A stretch of 64,000 nt of DNA from Hymenobacter artigasi (GTDB lineage: Bacteria; Bacteroidota; Bacteroidia; Cytophagales; Hymenobacteraceae). Below, piece after piece: positions 35,572 to 45,054 of this stretch (position 1 is the stretch's first letter; each line of letters begins with the position of its first letter). The notes beneath the pieces were generated by a model that worked only from the letters and a program-made list of their open reading frames with translations, ran no database searches and had not been told where the DNA came from. The DNA lies in contig NZ_JAAVTK010000006.1 of NCBI RefSeq assembly GCF_012275535.1, forward strand, positions 124,001-188,000, read 5' to 3'. Both the position numbers and the translations under genes were made by a program.

Positions 35572-35768
35572 CGCGCAATAACCCAAACGACCTGCGCCGC
35601 TGGCATCCGCCTGCCGAAATGCTGCTATCGCAATAATAAACAATCGTTTATGCGATGCAAACACTTCGACAGGTGGATGCCGGTTGTGCAAAACCGCCGC
35701 ACTACGCGCGCGCTACTTTGAGTGACTGGCTACCCAATCGCACACCATCATCCCACGCAATCTATCAA

Positions 35769-36944
35769 GTGAAAAAACAGCTACTTCTTGCAATATTTTT
35801 TTCTCTGCTGGGCTTGACCAGCCGGGCGCAGAATAAAGAAAAGGACTTTGTGGTAAAAGCCAACGGCGATACGCTGCGCGGCACCATTCGCAACAGCTTT
35901 TACCGCCCGGGGCGGGAAGCGGCCCGATTGCAGCAGGGCAAAACCACGCTGCAATTCAACCCCGATGAAATCGCTGGCTACGGCCGCCCCTACAAGCAGG
36001 TGCTGGTTAGCCGGCAGGTGGGCGCGAAGGGCGCGCCCGAGTTCGTGCGGCCCATTGCCCTGGGCTACCTGAGCCTATATGCCGGGACCAATGCCGAAAA
36101 CGAATTGCGGTTTTATGTCCAGCCCGCCGACTCGGCTTATTTGGTGGAGATAGCGCCGCAGAATGCCATGCTCACCCTGAACCGCCTCATGGGCGACTGC
36201 CCGGCCCTGGATTTTGGCGCTGAAGCAACCCGGCGGCGGTTTCCCTATAGTCGGCGCGGGATGCTAGACTTGGTAAAAACCTATAATACCTGCCGCCAAC
36301 CCGCGCAGCCCACCCGGGTGATGGAGCCAAAGGGAGCGTTGGTGTTTCGGTTTGGCGTGAAGGCCGGCCTTCACGCCAGTCGGTTTAATTTTGGCCCGGA
36401 ATCGGCAAGCCCCGTTAATTTCAAACCAAGCTACCAGTTTGGCGTGACCCTGAATATGCAGCGCCGCAGTCGGTTTTCGACCCAGATAGAGCTTAATTAT
36501 CTGTCGCTTAAAAATGAATTCGAGCAGGCAGTAATCAGTCCGAGCATCATTACTTCCTCCCGCGCCGTAACCCTGGCCCTTGACTATAAGCAACTGCAGC
36601 TTCCCATTCTGCTGCGCTACCAGCTCACCAACGGCCCGGTACGCGCCTTTATCAACGCCGGGCCCTGTGCCGGATTCAATTTCAGTAATGCTTCTACATT
36701 GAAGACCAAATATGTATACCTAAACGATAGCCAGACAAGTCCTTACCAGCTTCCCGAAAGTATCAGCGCGGGCTTTGTAGCCGGTGCGGGCCTGCTGTTT
36801 AAAATTCCCACCGGACACCTGCTCAGCCTTGAAGCACGCGTCGACCATCTTTACGACGGTCTGCGGAAATCCTATGCAGCGGAGAGTGATTTTCAAAATC
36901 CTCAGCATACTTCTTTCCGCCTCGACGCGGGCATTTTATTTTAA
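35769..36944 (+). CDS. Outer-membrane beta-barrel protein, GTG start
   Basis: 391-residue exported protein. The signal peptide (KKQLLLAIFFSLLGLTSRAQ) begins at a GTG codon at 35769; the open frame back to the ATG at 35655 does not fit a signal peptide. The N-terminal ~160 residues are a soluble domain (FVVKANGDTLRGTI). The C-terminal ~170 residues, starting FRFGVKAGLHASRFNF, are a PorT/OmpW-like barrel ending in an aromatic residue, as is usual. Function unknown. Confidence 0.8.
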   Translation: MKKQLLLAIFFSLLGLTSRAQNKEKDFVVKANGDTLRGTIRNSFYRPGREAARLQQGKTTLQFNPDEIAGYGRPYKQVLVSRQVGAKGAPEFVRPIALGYLSLYAGTNAENELRFYVQPADSAYLVEIAPQNAMLTLNRLMGDCPALDFGAEATRRRFPYSRRGMLDLVKTYNTCRQPAQPTRVMEPKGALVFRFGVKAGLHASRFNFGPESASPVNFKPSYQFGVTLNMQRRSRFSTQIELNYLSLKNEFEQAVISPSIITSSRAVTLALDYKQLQLPILLRYQLTNGPVRAFINAGPCAGFNFSNASTLKTKYVYLNDSQTSPYQLPESISAGFVAGAGLLFKIPTGHLLSLEARVDHLYDGLRKSYAAESDFQNPQHTSFRLDAGILF

Positions 36945-37098
36945 GGCCGTATTGGTACGCCATTCGGAGCCGCCCGGCCTGTACGTTGCTGACTGCTGTA
37001 GTCGGGCGCGTCTTCCCACGGCAGGGCCGAATACGAGGACACGAAGGCCCCTTCATCATCGTTCACATCGCTCGGGTAACTGCGCGTAGGTGCCATAT

Positions 37099-37139
37099 CC
37101 CGACCGCCCCAGTGCATAACAGGCTATAGGGCGGTCGGG
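37099..37139. repeat. Hairpin CCCGACCGCCC between convergent genes
   Basis: 11-nt perfect arms (37099-37109 and 37129-37139) with a 19-nt loop. It lies in the gap between two convergent genes and could act as a shared transcription stop, although there is no T-tract. It shares its core with the CCGGTC/GACCG family at 55565 and 61220. Confidence 0.55.
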
Positions 37140-37164
37140 CCGGCGCATACGTCACTGGCTTCTA

Positions 37165-38004
37165 TTACAATTTCGGCACCAGAATGGTACGCCGCCGCAC
37201 CGAATGCGCGCTGAAATACCCCAGCACATCGCCCGTAAAGTTCGATTTTGGGTTAGCCGGCGAGGCCGTGGCCATGCCCCCACCCTGCAAGGTCAGGTTG
37301 AGTGTGCGGAAGTATTCGTACACGTTCACGTCTACGTTTTGCATTTCTACGCGCAGGCTGTCGCCAGCCACGAGTTTGTCGGCATCGGTGCTGCCGCCTC
37401 CCCCGCCGCCGCCGCCGCCCAGGCCGCGCACGTTGGGCTTGCCGTCGGTGAACTCGTCGTTTTGCAGGTAGACATTCTTGTTCAGGCGGCCGTTGCGGTA
37501 CTGCCGGAACAGGTAGTAGTTACGCGTGCCGGCCGGGTCCAGGTAGTCCGGCAGCGCCTGAATATTGCTGCCAATAGCTGATTTCTGCACCCGCAGGCCC
37601 GCCAGCGGCACCACCGGCGAGGGCAGCGTGGATACGGCCACGTAGGCCTGCCCATCGGCCTCTACGCGTAGGGTGTAGCGCCGGCCCGGCTGGCCCACAA
37701 TGGTGCTGCCCCGGTACTGGCCGGGCGTGCTGGTTTCGCGCAGGGTTTCGAGGCCGCCCGCGTCGTTGCTCAGCATGACCACGGCCCCGCTCACGGCCGG
37801 AAACGTGTTGGTTTCGGTATAGCTCACGCTGCGCGAGAGCAGCACGGTGCAGGGCTGCCCATCGTCGGCCAGGTTGCCTTCGATGCTCAGGCGCGGGGCG
37901 CTGGCCTGCAGGTCGAGGGTGATGACTTTCTGGCAGGACGCGGCGAGCAGCAGGGTGGCGGCAGCGGCCAGGCAGCGCAGGGTGAAACGGGTTGGGGTTT
38001 CCAT
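37165..38004 (-). CDS. DUF4249-family lipoprotein
   Basis: 279-residue envelope lipoprotein (LLLAASC lipobox near residue 24) of the DUF4249 family, which in Bacteroidota is regularly encoded after a TonB receptor, as here. The N-terminal motif KVITLDLQASAPRLSIEGNL is family-typical. Residues about 200-208 are nine consecutive glycines encoded by a GGC tract, so the length may vary in units of one residue. The start is moved in from the open frame to 38004 to match the signal peptide. Confidence 0.85.
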   Translation of the reverse strand: METPTRFTLRCLAAAATLLLAASCQKVITLDLQASAPRLSIEGNLADDGQPCTVLLSRSVSYTETNTFPAVSGAVVMLSNDAGGLETLRETSTPGQYRGSTIVGQPGRRYTLRVEADGQAYVAVSTLPSPVVPLAGLRVQKSAIGSNIQALPDYLDPAGTRNYYLFRQYRNGRLNKNVYLQNDEFTDGKPNVRGLGGGGGGGGGSTDADKLVAGDSLRVEMQNVDVNVYEYFRTLNLTLQGGGMATASPANPKSNFTGDVLGYFSAHSVRRRTILVPKL

Positions 38005-38020
38005 AAAGAGAATCTGGAGC

Positions 38021-38118
38021 GTCATGCTGAGCGAAGCCGAAGCATCTCTACCGCACAACTATTGCATTCGATTTGACTACTTAGACGGTTGAGATGCTTC
38101 GGCTTCGCTCAGAATGAC
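38021..38118. repeat. GTCATGC-type inverted repeat inside a TonB receptor operon
   Basis: 28-nt arms (38021-38048 and 38091-38118; GTCATGCTGAGCGAAGCC) with one mismatch and a 42-nt loop. It sits between the TonB receptor stop (38148) and the DUF4249 start (38004), and would be transcribed as a hairpin within the operon mRNA. Confidence 0.8.
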
Positions 38119-38147
38119 CGCGCTTTTTTCGTTCTGAAACTTTTGCC

Positions 38148-40544
38148 TTAGAAATTGAAATTGTACGTCACGGACGGCACCATTCGGAACAGGGCTGTTT
38201 GAAGGGCCTGCGTGCGCGAGGGGTCGTCAGGGTTGGTTTCGAAGGTGATGCTGTAGGGATTTTCGCGGCCCAGCACGTTGTAGATGGAGAAATTCCAGCT
38301 GTGGTGGAAGCGGTGGCCTTCTTTCTGCGGCTTTTCTAGGGTGGCCCCCACGTCGAGGCGGCGGTAGCCGGGCAGGCGGTCGGCGTTGCGCTGGCCGTAG
38401 AGGCTCACCACCTGCCCGGCCACGAGGTACTTGCCCACAGGGAAAGTCACGGCGTTGCCGGTGCTGGCCACAAAGGTGCCCGACAGGCTCCAGGCGGGCG
38501 AAAGCTGGTACACGCCCACCACCGAAAGGTCGTTGGGCCGGTCCTGCCGGGCGTTGAACCAGCTGCCGCTGTTGATATCGGTGAACTGGCGCTCCGATTT
38601 GCTGAGCGTGTAGCCCACCCAGCCGGTAAGGCGGCCGGTTTCCTTTTTCAGCAGAAATTCGATGCCGTAGGCCCGGCCCTTGCCGTAGAGCAGCGTGCTT
38701 TCCACGTCCTGGTTGCCGCGCAGCTGGGTGCCGTCGCGGTAGTCAATCTGGTTCTGCAGCCACTTGTAGTACACTTCGGCCGAAAAAGAATAGCCCTGAT
38801 TAGCCCCCAGCTTGCGGAAATAGCCACCCGAGAGCTGGTCGGCCAGCTCGGGCTTCACGTTGTTGGTGGTGGGCACGTACAAATCGGTGGGCGACGAAGC
38901 GGCCGAGTTGCTCAGCAAATGCAGGTTCTGCACGTTGCGGGCGTAGCCGGCTTTTAGGGCGGTATTGTCCGACAGCTGGTAGCTCACCGCCAGGCGCGGC
39001 TCCAGGTTCAGGTAGGTTTTGATGACCTGGCCCGACGAATAGCTCTGGCTGCTGAGCACGGCGCCGGCCAGGTTGTAGCTCGAATACGTGCCCGCGCCCA
39101 GCAGGCTAAAGGCCGAAAGCCGCAAACCAGTCGTGAAATCCAGCTTGTCCGTGGCCGCCCATTCGTGCGACACGTACGCCGCCGATTCCAGCGAATAGTT
39201 GGTTTTGTCGGCCGTGGAATTTACCGCCGCATCGGCCGCCGCCGTAACGTGGCCGGGCGTGATGGTGTGGTAAATGGCGTTCAGGCCGAAGCGCAGCGTC
39301 TGCTTCGAGCTGGGCGTGAACTCAAAATCCTGCTTCAGATTCCAGTCCTTAATCTTGGAGTCGATACTGAAATCGGAGTCGTTGGCCCGGATTTTTATCT
39401 GGTAATCGTACTTGCTGTAGATGAGCGAGGTATTCGAAAACAGCCGGTCGGTGAACAGGTGGTTGAAGCGCAGCGTGGCCGTCTGGTTGCCGTAGTTATT
39501 CTCGAAGGTATTGATGCCCAGCACATCGCGCCCCAGGTAGCCCGAGAAGTAGATGCGGTTGCGGGCATCGAGCGTGTAGTTGGCCTTGGCGTTGAAATCG
39601 TAGAAGTAGAGCCGGGCGTTCTTGGTAGTTTCGTTGTTCGACAGCTTCAGGAAAATGTCGGCGTAAGTGCGGCGGCCCGTCACCAGAAACGAGCCCTTGT
39701 CCTTCACAATCGGCCCTTCCAACGCCAGGCGGCTGGCAATGAGGCCAATGCCGCCGCTGCCGTGCAGCTGCTGGTTGTTGCCGTCGTTCATCTTGATATC
39801 GACCACCGACGACAGCCGCCCGCCGTACTGCGCCGGCATCCCGCCCTTGTACACCGTCAGGTCCTTGATGGCGTCGGAATTGAACGTCGAGAAGAAGCCG
39901 AGCAGGTGCGAGGCGTTGTACACGGGCGCTTCGTCGAGCAGAATCAGGTTCTGGTCCACGTTGCCGCCGCGCACCGAAAAGCCGCTGCTTCCTTCCCCCG
40001 CCGTTTTGATGCCCGGCAGCAAAGTCAGGGTTTTAATCACGTCCTTCTCGCCAAACAGCACCGGCACCTTGGCAATCTGCTTCATATCAAGCGTTTCCAC
40101 GCCCGACTGGGCTTTGCTGATGTTGGCCTGGCTGCTGCGGCCAGTCACCACCACTTCGTTCAGCTCCTGGCCGCCGCCGGCCAGCTTGAAATCGAGCCGC
40201 TGGCTTTTGTCGAGCGTCACTTGGCGCGGCTGGGCGGCGTAGCCCACAAAGCTGGCCTCCACCGTGTAGGTGCCCGCCGGCAGCGTGAGCGTGTAAAAAC
40301 CATAGGTATTGGCGGCCGTGCCCGTGCCCGGCAGCTCCAGAATGCGAATGGAAGCACCGGTCAAATCCTCCCCGGTTTTGGCATCCTTAATGGTGCCACT
40401 AATGGTGACGCGGCCCTGGGCCTGAACCATTTGTGGCGTAGCACCGGCCAGTATGATGCCGGCCGCCAGCCAGGGCCAGCGCCCCCCATAAATAGATTGG
40501 GCCAGACAATGAAAGGAAAGAACAGCGGAACGAGTTGGTTTCAT
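38148..40544 (-). CDS. TonB-dependent receptor with carboxypeptidase-like N-terminal domain
   Basis: 798-residue outer-membrane receptor. Signal peptide near residues 1-43 (ending MVQAQG), a carboxypeptidase-regulatory-like domain (ISGTIKDAKTGEDLTGASIR, to ~115), a plug domain (about 130-240: GFSVRGGNVDQNLILLDEAP) and a barrel to the C-terminal aromatic residue (YNFNF). Its partner is the downstream DUF4249 lipoprotein. The substrate is not evident; no SusD homologue is adjacent. The two genes presumably form one operon. Confidence 0.92.
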   Translation of the reverse strand: MKPTRSAVLSFHCLAQSIYGGRWPWLAAGIILAGATPQMVQAQGRVTISGTIKDAKTGEDLTGASIRILELPGTGTAANTYGFYTLTLPAGTYTVEASFVGYAAQPRQVTLDKSQRLDFKLAGGGQELNEVVVTGRSSQANISKAQSGVETLDMKQIAKVPVLFGEKDVIKTLTLLPGIKTAGEGSSGFSVRGGNVDQNLILLDEAPVYNASHLLGFFSTFNSDAIKDLTVYKGGMPAQYGGRLSSVVDIKMNDGNNQQLHGSGGIGLIASRLALEGPIVKDKGSFLVTGRRTYADIFLKLSNNETTKNARLYFYDFNAKANYTLDARNRIYFSGYLGRDVLGINTFENNYGNQTATLRFNHLFTDRLFSNTSLIYSKYDYQIKIRANDSDFSIDSKIKDWNLKQDFEFTPSSKQTLRFGLNAIYHTITPGHVTAAADAAVNSTADKTNYSLESAAYVSHEWAATDKLDFTTGLRLSAFSLLGAGTYSSYNLAGAVLSSQSYSSGQVIKTYLNLEPRLAVSYQLSDNTALKAGYARNVQNLHLLSNSAASSPTDLYVPTTNNVKPELADQLSGGYFRKLGANQGYSFSAEVYYKWLQNQIDYRDGTQLRGNQDVESTLLYGKGRAYGIEFLLKKETGRLTGWVGYTLSKSERQFTDINSGSWFNARQDRPNDLSVVGVYQLSPAWSLSGTFVASTGNAVTFPVGKYLVAGQVVSLYGQRNADRLPGYRRLDVGATLEKPQKEGHRFHHSWNFSIYNVLGRENPYSITFETNPDDPSRTQALQTALFRMVPSVTYNFNF

Positions 40545-40659
40545 GCCTCAAAACTACCGCCGAACCCCGCCTACCCTTCAGGTTTTTATGCCAATGGCCG
40601 GAAAAGCCAGACGATGGGGCCAAGTAAGTGCCGCTTCGACCCGGCCGGTTGTCATTAAT

Positions 40660-40712
40660 AAAGCCCCATCGGGGCGGCACTCGTCTGGCGAGTGTCGCCC
40701 CGATGGGGCTTT
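40660..40712. repeat. GCCCCATCGGGGC-type inverted repeat
   Basis: 24-nt arms (40660-40683 and 40689-40712) with one mismatch, beginning AAAGCCCCATCGGGGCGGC. Related single-arm stretches lie just downstream (40741-40760), and the same hairpin type is the innermost element at 32249-32312. Confidence 0.75.
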
Positions 40713-40781
40713 ATCGTTCTTTTTATCCTGCTTACTACCGATATGTCGCCCCTACGGGGCTTTTAGCGAAGGCGCATTTTG

Positions 40782-42944
40782 CTACAACCGGACCCCAATG
40801 CCTGGCCCCAGCATGTAGAACCACCGGCTGGTGCCCAGCAGATAACCGCCCCCCAGGTAGAGCGGAAACGTGAACTTGGCCTCGCGCCGCGTGGGGTACA
40901 CCGAGCCGAGAATTACCACGCCCAAATCGCGGTTGGTACTGCTGCTGCCCAGGTTGAAGGCATTGAGCGCCACGAAGCCCGCCCCTATTTTGTAGGGCCG
41001 CAGGCGGTTGATTTTGTTGGGGCTGTAGAAGCTGAACTGGGCCAGCGTGGCCAGCGAGATACCGCCCAGGTCGCCAAAGCCCGAATCGCCCTGCTTGTGG
41101 GTGAGCAGGCCGGCCGGAAAGCTCACGTCGATGTCGAACTTGTAGCGGCGCTTCAGCACCAGCTCTACGGTTTGGGTATAGCCAGGCTCAGCGTATTGGC
41201 TGGACTGGTGCTTGACCGTGACCACAATACGGCTCCACTCGTCGAGGTCATAGGTTTTGCGGCCCAGCAGGGAGTTCAGGCTGAGCGGGTCGGTGCGGCA
41301 CTGCTTGTCCTGGTAGAAAGTGGAGCGGGGCGAGTTGTCGCCGGGGCACACCAGCAGGCTTTCCACGTTGCGCAGCTCAATCAGCTCGCCCTTGCTGTTG
41401 AGGGTGCGGATTTCGAACGTCAGGTACTGCTTGCCAAACAGCAAATCGGGCGTATCAATGGCATTGGGGTTGAACTGAAATACCACGTCCCGAATGGTGC
41501 CGTCGTAAAGCACCGGGCCGTTGAGCCGCGTGATGGGCCGGGCCGCGTCGCCATACGCCACCGACACAAAGTCGAGCGGGTGCGGCCGCTGAAACTCTTT
41601 AATGCTCAGGGCGTAGCCCGTAGCCTGACCCGCGTTGTACACATTGCTTTTCCGCTTATCATAGCTCACCGGCACCCGCACGCGGTACACCAGCCGGGCA
41701 TCGGTCCGCACCGACGAATCGGACGGAATAACCGGCAGGTCCTCGAACGAGATGCGGGCTTTTTGCAGGCCCTCGCCTTCGAGACGCACGTCCACGGTTT
41801 CGCCGGGACTCACGCTCAGGCCGGACGTCCATTCGCCACCCCGGTGCAGCACCTGCACGTTCCGAATCACGGTTTGGGGCGTTATATCCAGGTTGGTGAG
41901 GTAGCGGGCCACGTCATTTTCCTTGATGTATAGGTAGCCTTCGGTCTGGCGGTGGGTGTTGTAGGGGCGCAGGTAGCACAGCACCCGGTCGTTGCTGAGA
42001 AACTGGCGGGTGAATATTTCAGCGATGAGCTCCCCGCCGGGTTCCTCCTGGTCTTCCACGCGGTAGGTATGGCGCAGGTCGAAGCTGCGGCCGTTGTCCA
42101 GAATCAGCTCCGTGCCCTTGCGACGGCTCACATCGTCCATGGTCACGCTGCGCTTGTCGGGCGACAGGAAGCGCAGGCGGCTGGACTTCACGTTGAAATC
42201 CTGCTTCAGCACCGGCAGCTGGTAGCTGATGCGGTTGCCGGCCAGCAGAATCGGGCGCTCGGTTTGCAGCTTCACGGCCAGCGTGTGCAGGCCCAGCTGG
42301 TTGGGCAGCACGTGCAGGCGCAGGGTGCCGTTGGCTTCGGCCACCAGGCGGTAGTCGAAATCGGCGCCGCGCACCCATTCGCCGGTTGCATGCACGTTGT
42401 GCGTGTTCGAGCTGGTGAGCTCAAACACCTTTTCTTCACCCACAAACAATTCGTTATCAGCCACTCGCAGCGCCAGCGTAGTGTGCACGAGTGGCAACAG
42501 CGGCACCACCTCGCGGCGTGGCTCGCGCCCGGCCGAGTCGGCGGCCTGCTCCACCACCAGGCGCAGGAAGCGGCTGCTGGTCAGGTTCTGAAACTTGAGG
42601 CGCGTGCGAAAACTACCGTCGCCCTCCCGGGTCAGCGAGTCGAGCTGCTGAAAATCGGGATTACGACGAAGGCGCAACGGCTTGGCAATGTTGGTATTGG
42701 CCGGGTAGAGGCGCAACTCCACGGTTTCATCGTCGCGCCGGAACCAGAAGTACAGCGTGGGCACGCCCTGCACCAGCGTGGTGTTGCGGCTCAGCAAGTA
42801 GGTGGCGGTATCGGTACGCAGGGTGGCTTCGCGCAGCACCGGCGGGCCGACCGGGGCCGTCTGGGCAACGGAGAAATGCGGCATCAATCCCCATAAAATC
42901 CCAAAAACAGCAAACGTAACGCGGACGATGAAGGAAGCAGACAT
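40782..42944 (-). CDS. Large exported protein of unknown function with C-terminal barrel-like region
   Basis: 720 residues. The start at 42944 gives a signal peptide (SASFIVRVTFAVFGILWGLM); the upstream 18 codons do not. The body is almost entirely beta-strand (LREATLRTDTATYLLSRNTT, LVVEQAADSAGREPRREVVP) and the last ~90 residues (GGISLATLAQFSFYSP ... FTFPLYLGGGYLLGTSRWFY) look like a small outer-membrane barrel or anchor. No family recognised; possibly a cell-envelope or surface-assembly component. Transcribed with ubiB-like and T9SS-linked genes nearby but not closely spaced. Confidence 0.75.
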   Translation of the reverse strand: MSASFIVRVTFAVFGILWGLMPHFSVAQTAPVGPPVLREATLRTDTATYLLSRNTTLVQGVPTLYFWFRRDDETVELRLYPANTNIAKPLRLRRNPDFQQLDSLTREGDGSFRTRLKFQNLTSSRFLRLVVEQAADSAGREPRREVVPLLPLVHTTLALRVADNELFVGEEKVFELTSSNTHNVHATGEWVRGADFDYRLVAEANGTLRLHVLPNQLGLHTLAVKLQTERPILLAGNRISYQLPVLKQDFNVKSSRLRFLSPDKRSVTMDDVSRRKGTELILDNGRSFDLRHTYRVEDQEEPGGELIAEIFTRQFLSNDRVLCYLRPYNTHRQTEGYLYIKENDVARYLTNLDITPQTVIRNVQVLHRGGEWTSGLSVSPGETVDVRLEGEGLQKARISFEDLPVIPSDSSVRTDARLVYRVRVPVSYDKRKSNVYNAGQATGYALSIKEFQRPHPLDFVSVAYGDAARPITRLNGPVLYDGTIRDVVFQFNPNAIDTPDLLFGKQYLTFEIRTLNSKGELIELRNVESLLVCPGDNSPRSTFYQDKQCRTDPLSLNSLLGRKTYDLDEWSRIVVTVKHQSSQYAEPGYTQTVELVLKRRYKFDIDVSFPAGLLTHKQGDSGFGDLGGISLATLAQFSFYSPNKINRLRPYKIGAGFVALNAFNLGSSSTNRDLGVVILGSVYPTRREAKFTFPLYLGGGYLLGTSRWFYMLGPGIGVRL

Positions 42945-43053
42945 TACAGCAGGCGGGCCGAAATACCCCCGCACGGCCGCAAAGGTCGGGCCACGCAAGG
43001 CCCACAGCCAAACCCTTAGTCCAAATTCAGTTATTGATTGAATTGCTGGCCTG

Positions 43054-43215
43054 CTGGCGCGAGTTTAGGCGAAGCCGTAACTCGTGCCGGATGTGGTGGG
43101 AGGCTGCGCCTCCCCTGCCGCGCCAGCGGCAAGCGCGACCGCCCCGCCCCAATGGGAGGCGCAGCCTCCCCCGAAAGCCCGGCACGAATTACGGCTTCGC
43201 CTAAACTCGCGCCAG
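43054..43215. repeat. Long inverted repeat of the GCGCGAGTTTA family, copy 2
   Basis: 37-nt arms (43054-43090 and 43179-43215, beginning CTGGCGCGAGTTTAGGCG) with one mismatch. A second, shorter pair (GGGAGGCTGCGCCTCCC and its partner) lies inside. The first ~18 bases of the arm match the copy at 20706. Confidence 0.85.
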
Positions 43216-43234
43216 CGCTGGGCCAGCGCTGGCA

Positions 43235-44920
43235 TTACGACTTCTCGCGCCGCCGGGTGCCCAGCAGCAGCAGTATCAGCAGCAGGAAGCCGGTAGCGCC
43301 CAGGCTCCACCACGTTATTTCGGGCACGCCCCGGTGGTAGGGCATGGCGGCCGAGTAATGGCCCAGCAGCGACAGCCCCGAAAACAGTAGCCCGCCCACG
43401 CACAGCAGCGCCAGAATGGTGCGGCTCACCAGCTGGTCGGCCTTGCGCAGCAGCGTGGTGTAGCCCACCAGCTCGAACTTCAGGCGCAGCTCGCCTTTGC
43501 TGATTTTGCGCACAATCTGACGCACATCGGCGGGCAGGGTTTGCAGCAGGGCCAGCAGCTGCGTGCCGGTGTATTCGGCTTCGGTAAGCAGGTTTTCGCG
43601 CGAGTATTGCTCGCGGATAATCTTGGCGCCGTAGGGGGCCACAAATTCGAAGGTGTTGAAATTCGGGTGCAAAACCTTGCCGATGCCTTCCAAAATGACC
43701 AGCGCCCGCAGGATGAGGAACACGGCCCCCGGCACCTGCAATTTGTAGTTGTAGATGATGCCCTGGAGCGCGTCGGCCAAGTCGCTCATACTCATTTCCT
43801 TCACGTCAAGCATAGCGAAATCCTCAATCAGCTGGCTGAGGTCGGACTCGAAAGCGCGCATGTCGGGAATTTCGGCCGTGAGGGCCAGCCGCCGGAAATT
43901 CAGGGCCATGCTGCGGGCATCCTGCCGCGCCATGCCGATGAACACGCCCGCGAAGGCATATTTCTGCTGCTTGGTGAGGCGGCCCACCATGCCGAAATCG
44001 ATGAGCACGATGGTGCCATCGGGGCGCACCAGCACATTGCCGGGGTGCGGGTCGGCGTGGAAAATCCCGAACTCAAAAATCTGGGTCAGGTAGATGTCCA
44101 TGCCATTTTCGGCCACGTCGGCCGGGCTCAGGCCCCACTCCAGCAGCTGCACCTTGTCGGTAATCTTACAGCCGCTCACAAACTCAATCACCAGAATGCG
44201 CTCCGTGCTTAGCTCCCGGTAAGGCTTGGGCACGTAAAACGTGGTGTATTCTTCGTAAAGCTTGCGGAACTGCTCCATTGAGCGGGCTTCGGCCGTGTAA
44301 TCCAGCTCCTTGCTCATGCTGCGCTCGAAGGCGTCCACGATATCCTGCGGGTTGGCGAGGCCCTGCTTTTGCAGGAAGCCGGCCGTAAGGCGCACCAACT
44401 CGTGCAGCAACGCCAGGTCGGAGCGCACTTTTTCGCGCACACCGGGGCGCTGCACTTTCACTACTACTTCCTCGCCCGTTAGCAGCCGCGCCCGGTGCAC
44501 CTGCCCGATGCTGGCCGAGCCCAGCGTAATATCATCGAACTCGCTGAAGACCTCCGAAATCGGCCGCCCCAGCTCCTCCTCGATAATCTGACGGGCCAGG
44601 GCCGTTTCGAAGGGCGGCACGTTGCTCTGCAGCTTCTCAAACTCGTCAATCAGGGCTTCGGGCAGCAAGTCGGCCCGGTTGCTCATGGCCTGTGCCAGCT
44701 TAATGAATGTAGGGCCTAACTCCTCTATTATCAGGCGCACCCGCTCCCAGCGCGTGGTTTCAAACACCTGCCGGTCAGCCCGCTGCCAGCTCAGGCGGCG
44801 CGCCTGGCTCACGAGGCGGCGCAGCGGCGTGGTCGTCACCACGTCCTCAAAGCCGTAGCGCAGCAATACCTCGGCCACCTGCCGAATGCGGGAGAGGTTG
44901 GAAATCGTATTTTTAAACAT
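43235..44920 (-). CDS. AarF/UbiB-family atypical kinase, membrane-anchored
   Basis: 561-residue protein of the ABC1/UbiB kinase-like family, implicated in isoprenoid quinone or lipid metabolism. The family-specific KxGQ-like segment appears as FIKLAQAMSNRADLLPEAL. The nucleotide-binding lysine is in GEEVVVKVQRPGV, the catalytic-loop region is FHADPHPGNVLV, and the metal-binding Asp is in IVLIDFGMVGRL. Two hydrophobic helices near residues 490-555 anchor it to the inner membrane. Confidence 0.93.
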   Translation of the reverse strand: MFKNTISNLSRIRQVAEVLLRYGFEDVVTTTPLRRLVSQARRLSWQRADRQVFETTRWERVRLIIEELGPTFIKLAQAMSNRADLLPEALIDEFEKLQSNVPPFETALARQIIEEELGRPISEVFSEFDDITLGSASIGQVHRARLLTGEEVVVKVQRPGVREKVRSDLALLHELVRLTAGFLQKQGLANPQDIVDAFERSMSKELDYTAEARSMEQFRKLYEEYTTFYVPKPYRELSTERILVIEFVSGCKITDKVQLLEWGLSPADVAENGMDIYLTQIFEFGIFHADPHPGNVLVRPDGTIVLIDFGMVGRLTKQQKYAFAGVFIGMARQDARSMALNFRRLALTAEIPDMRAFESDLSQLIEDFAMLDVKEMSMSDLADALQGIIYNYKLQVPGAVFLILRALVILEGIGKVLHPNFNTFEFVAPYGAKIIREQYSRENLLTEAEYTGTQLLALLQTLPADVRQIVRKISKGELRLKFELVGYTTLLRKADQLVSRTILALLCVGGLLFSGLSLLGHYSAAMPYHRGVPEITWWSLGATGFLLLILLLLGTRRREKS

Positions 44921-44961
44921 TGACCGCAGATTTACGCAGATTAAACTGATTTCGCGGATTC
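44921..44961. repeat. CGCAGATT-type repeat fragment next to the ubiB-like start codon
   Basis: A stretch with three CGCAGATT-like units in about 40 nt directly after the minus-strand ATG (44918-44920). No opposing arm seen. This motif type is widespread in bacterial genomes, so significance is uncertain. Confidence 0.35.
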
Positions 44962-45002
44962 AGGCGAGCTACGCCTCCGTTTCGGGCCGGTAGTATTACA
45001 CA

Positions 45003-45037
45003 AAAAACCCCGCTTGCAAACAGCAAACGGGGTTTTG
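45003..45037 (-). terminator. Intrinsic terminator of the Ala/Lys-rich protein gene
   Basis: About 14-bp stem (AAAACCCCG ... CGGGGTTTT, one mismatch) with a 5-nt loop, A/T tracts on both sides, 18 nt past the stop at 45055. Confidence 0.82.
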
Positions 45038-45054
45038 CACTAGCAGGCAAATTA

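Noticed and set aside
34198..35691. 497-codon minus-strand frame
   Set aside because: Antisense to the phosphohexomutase; no recognisable domain.
39165..40658. 497-codon plus-strand frame
   Set aside because: Antisense to the TonB receptor; His/Gln/Gly-rich shadow.
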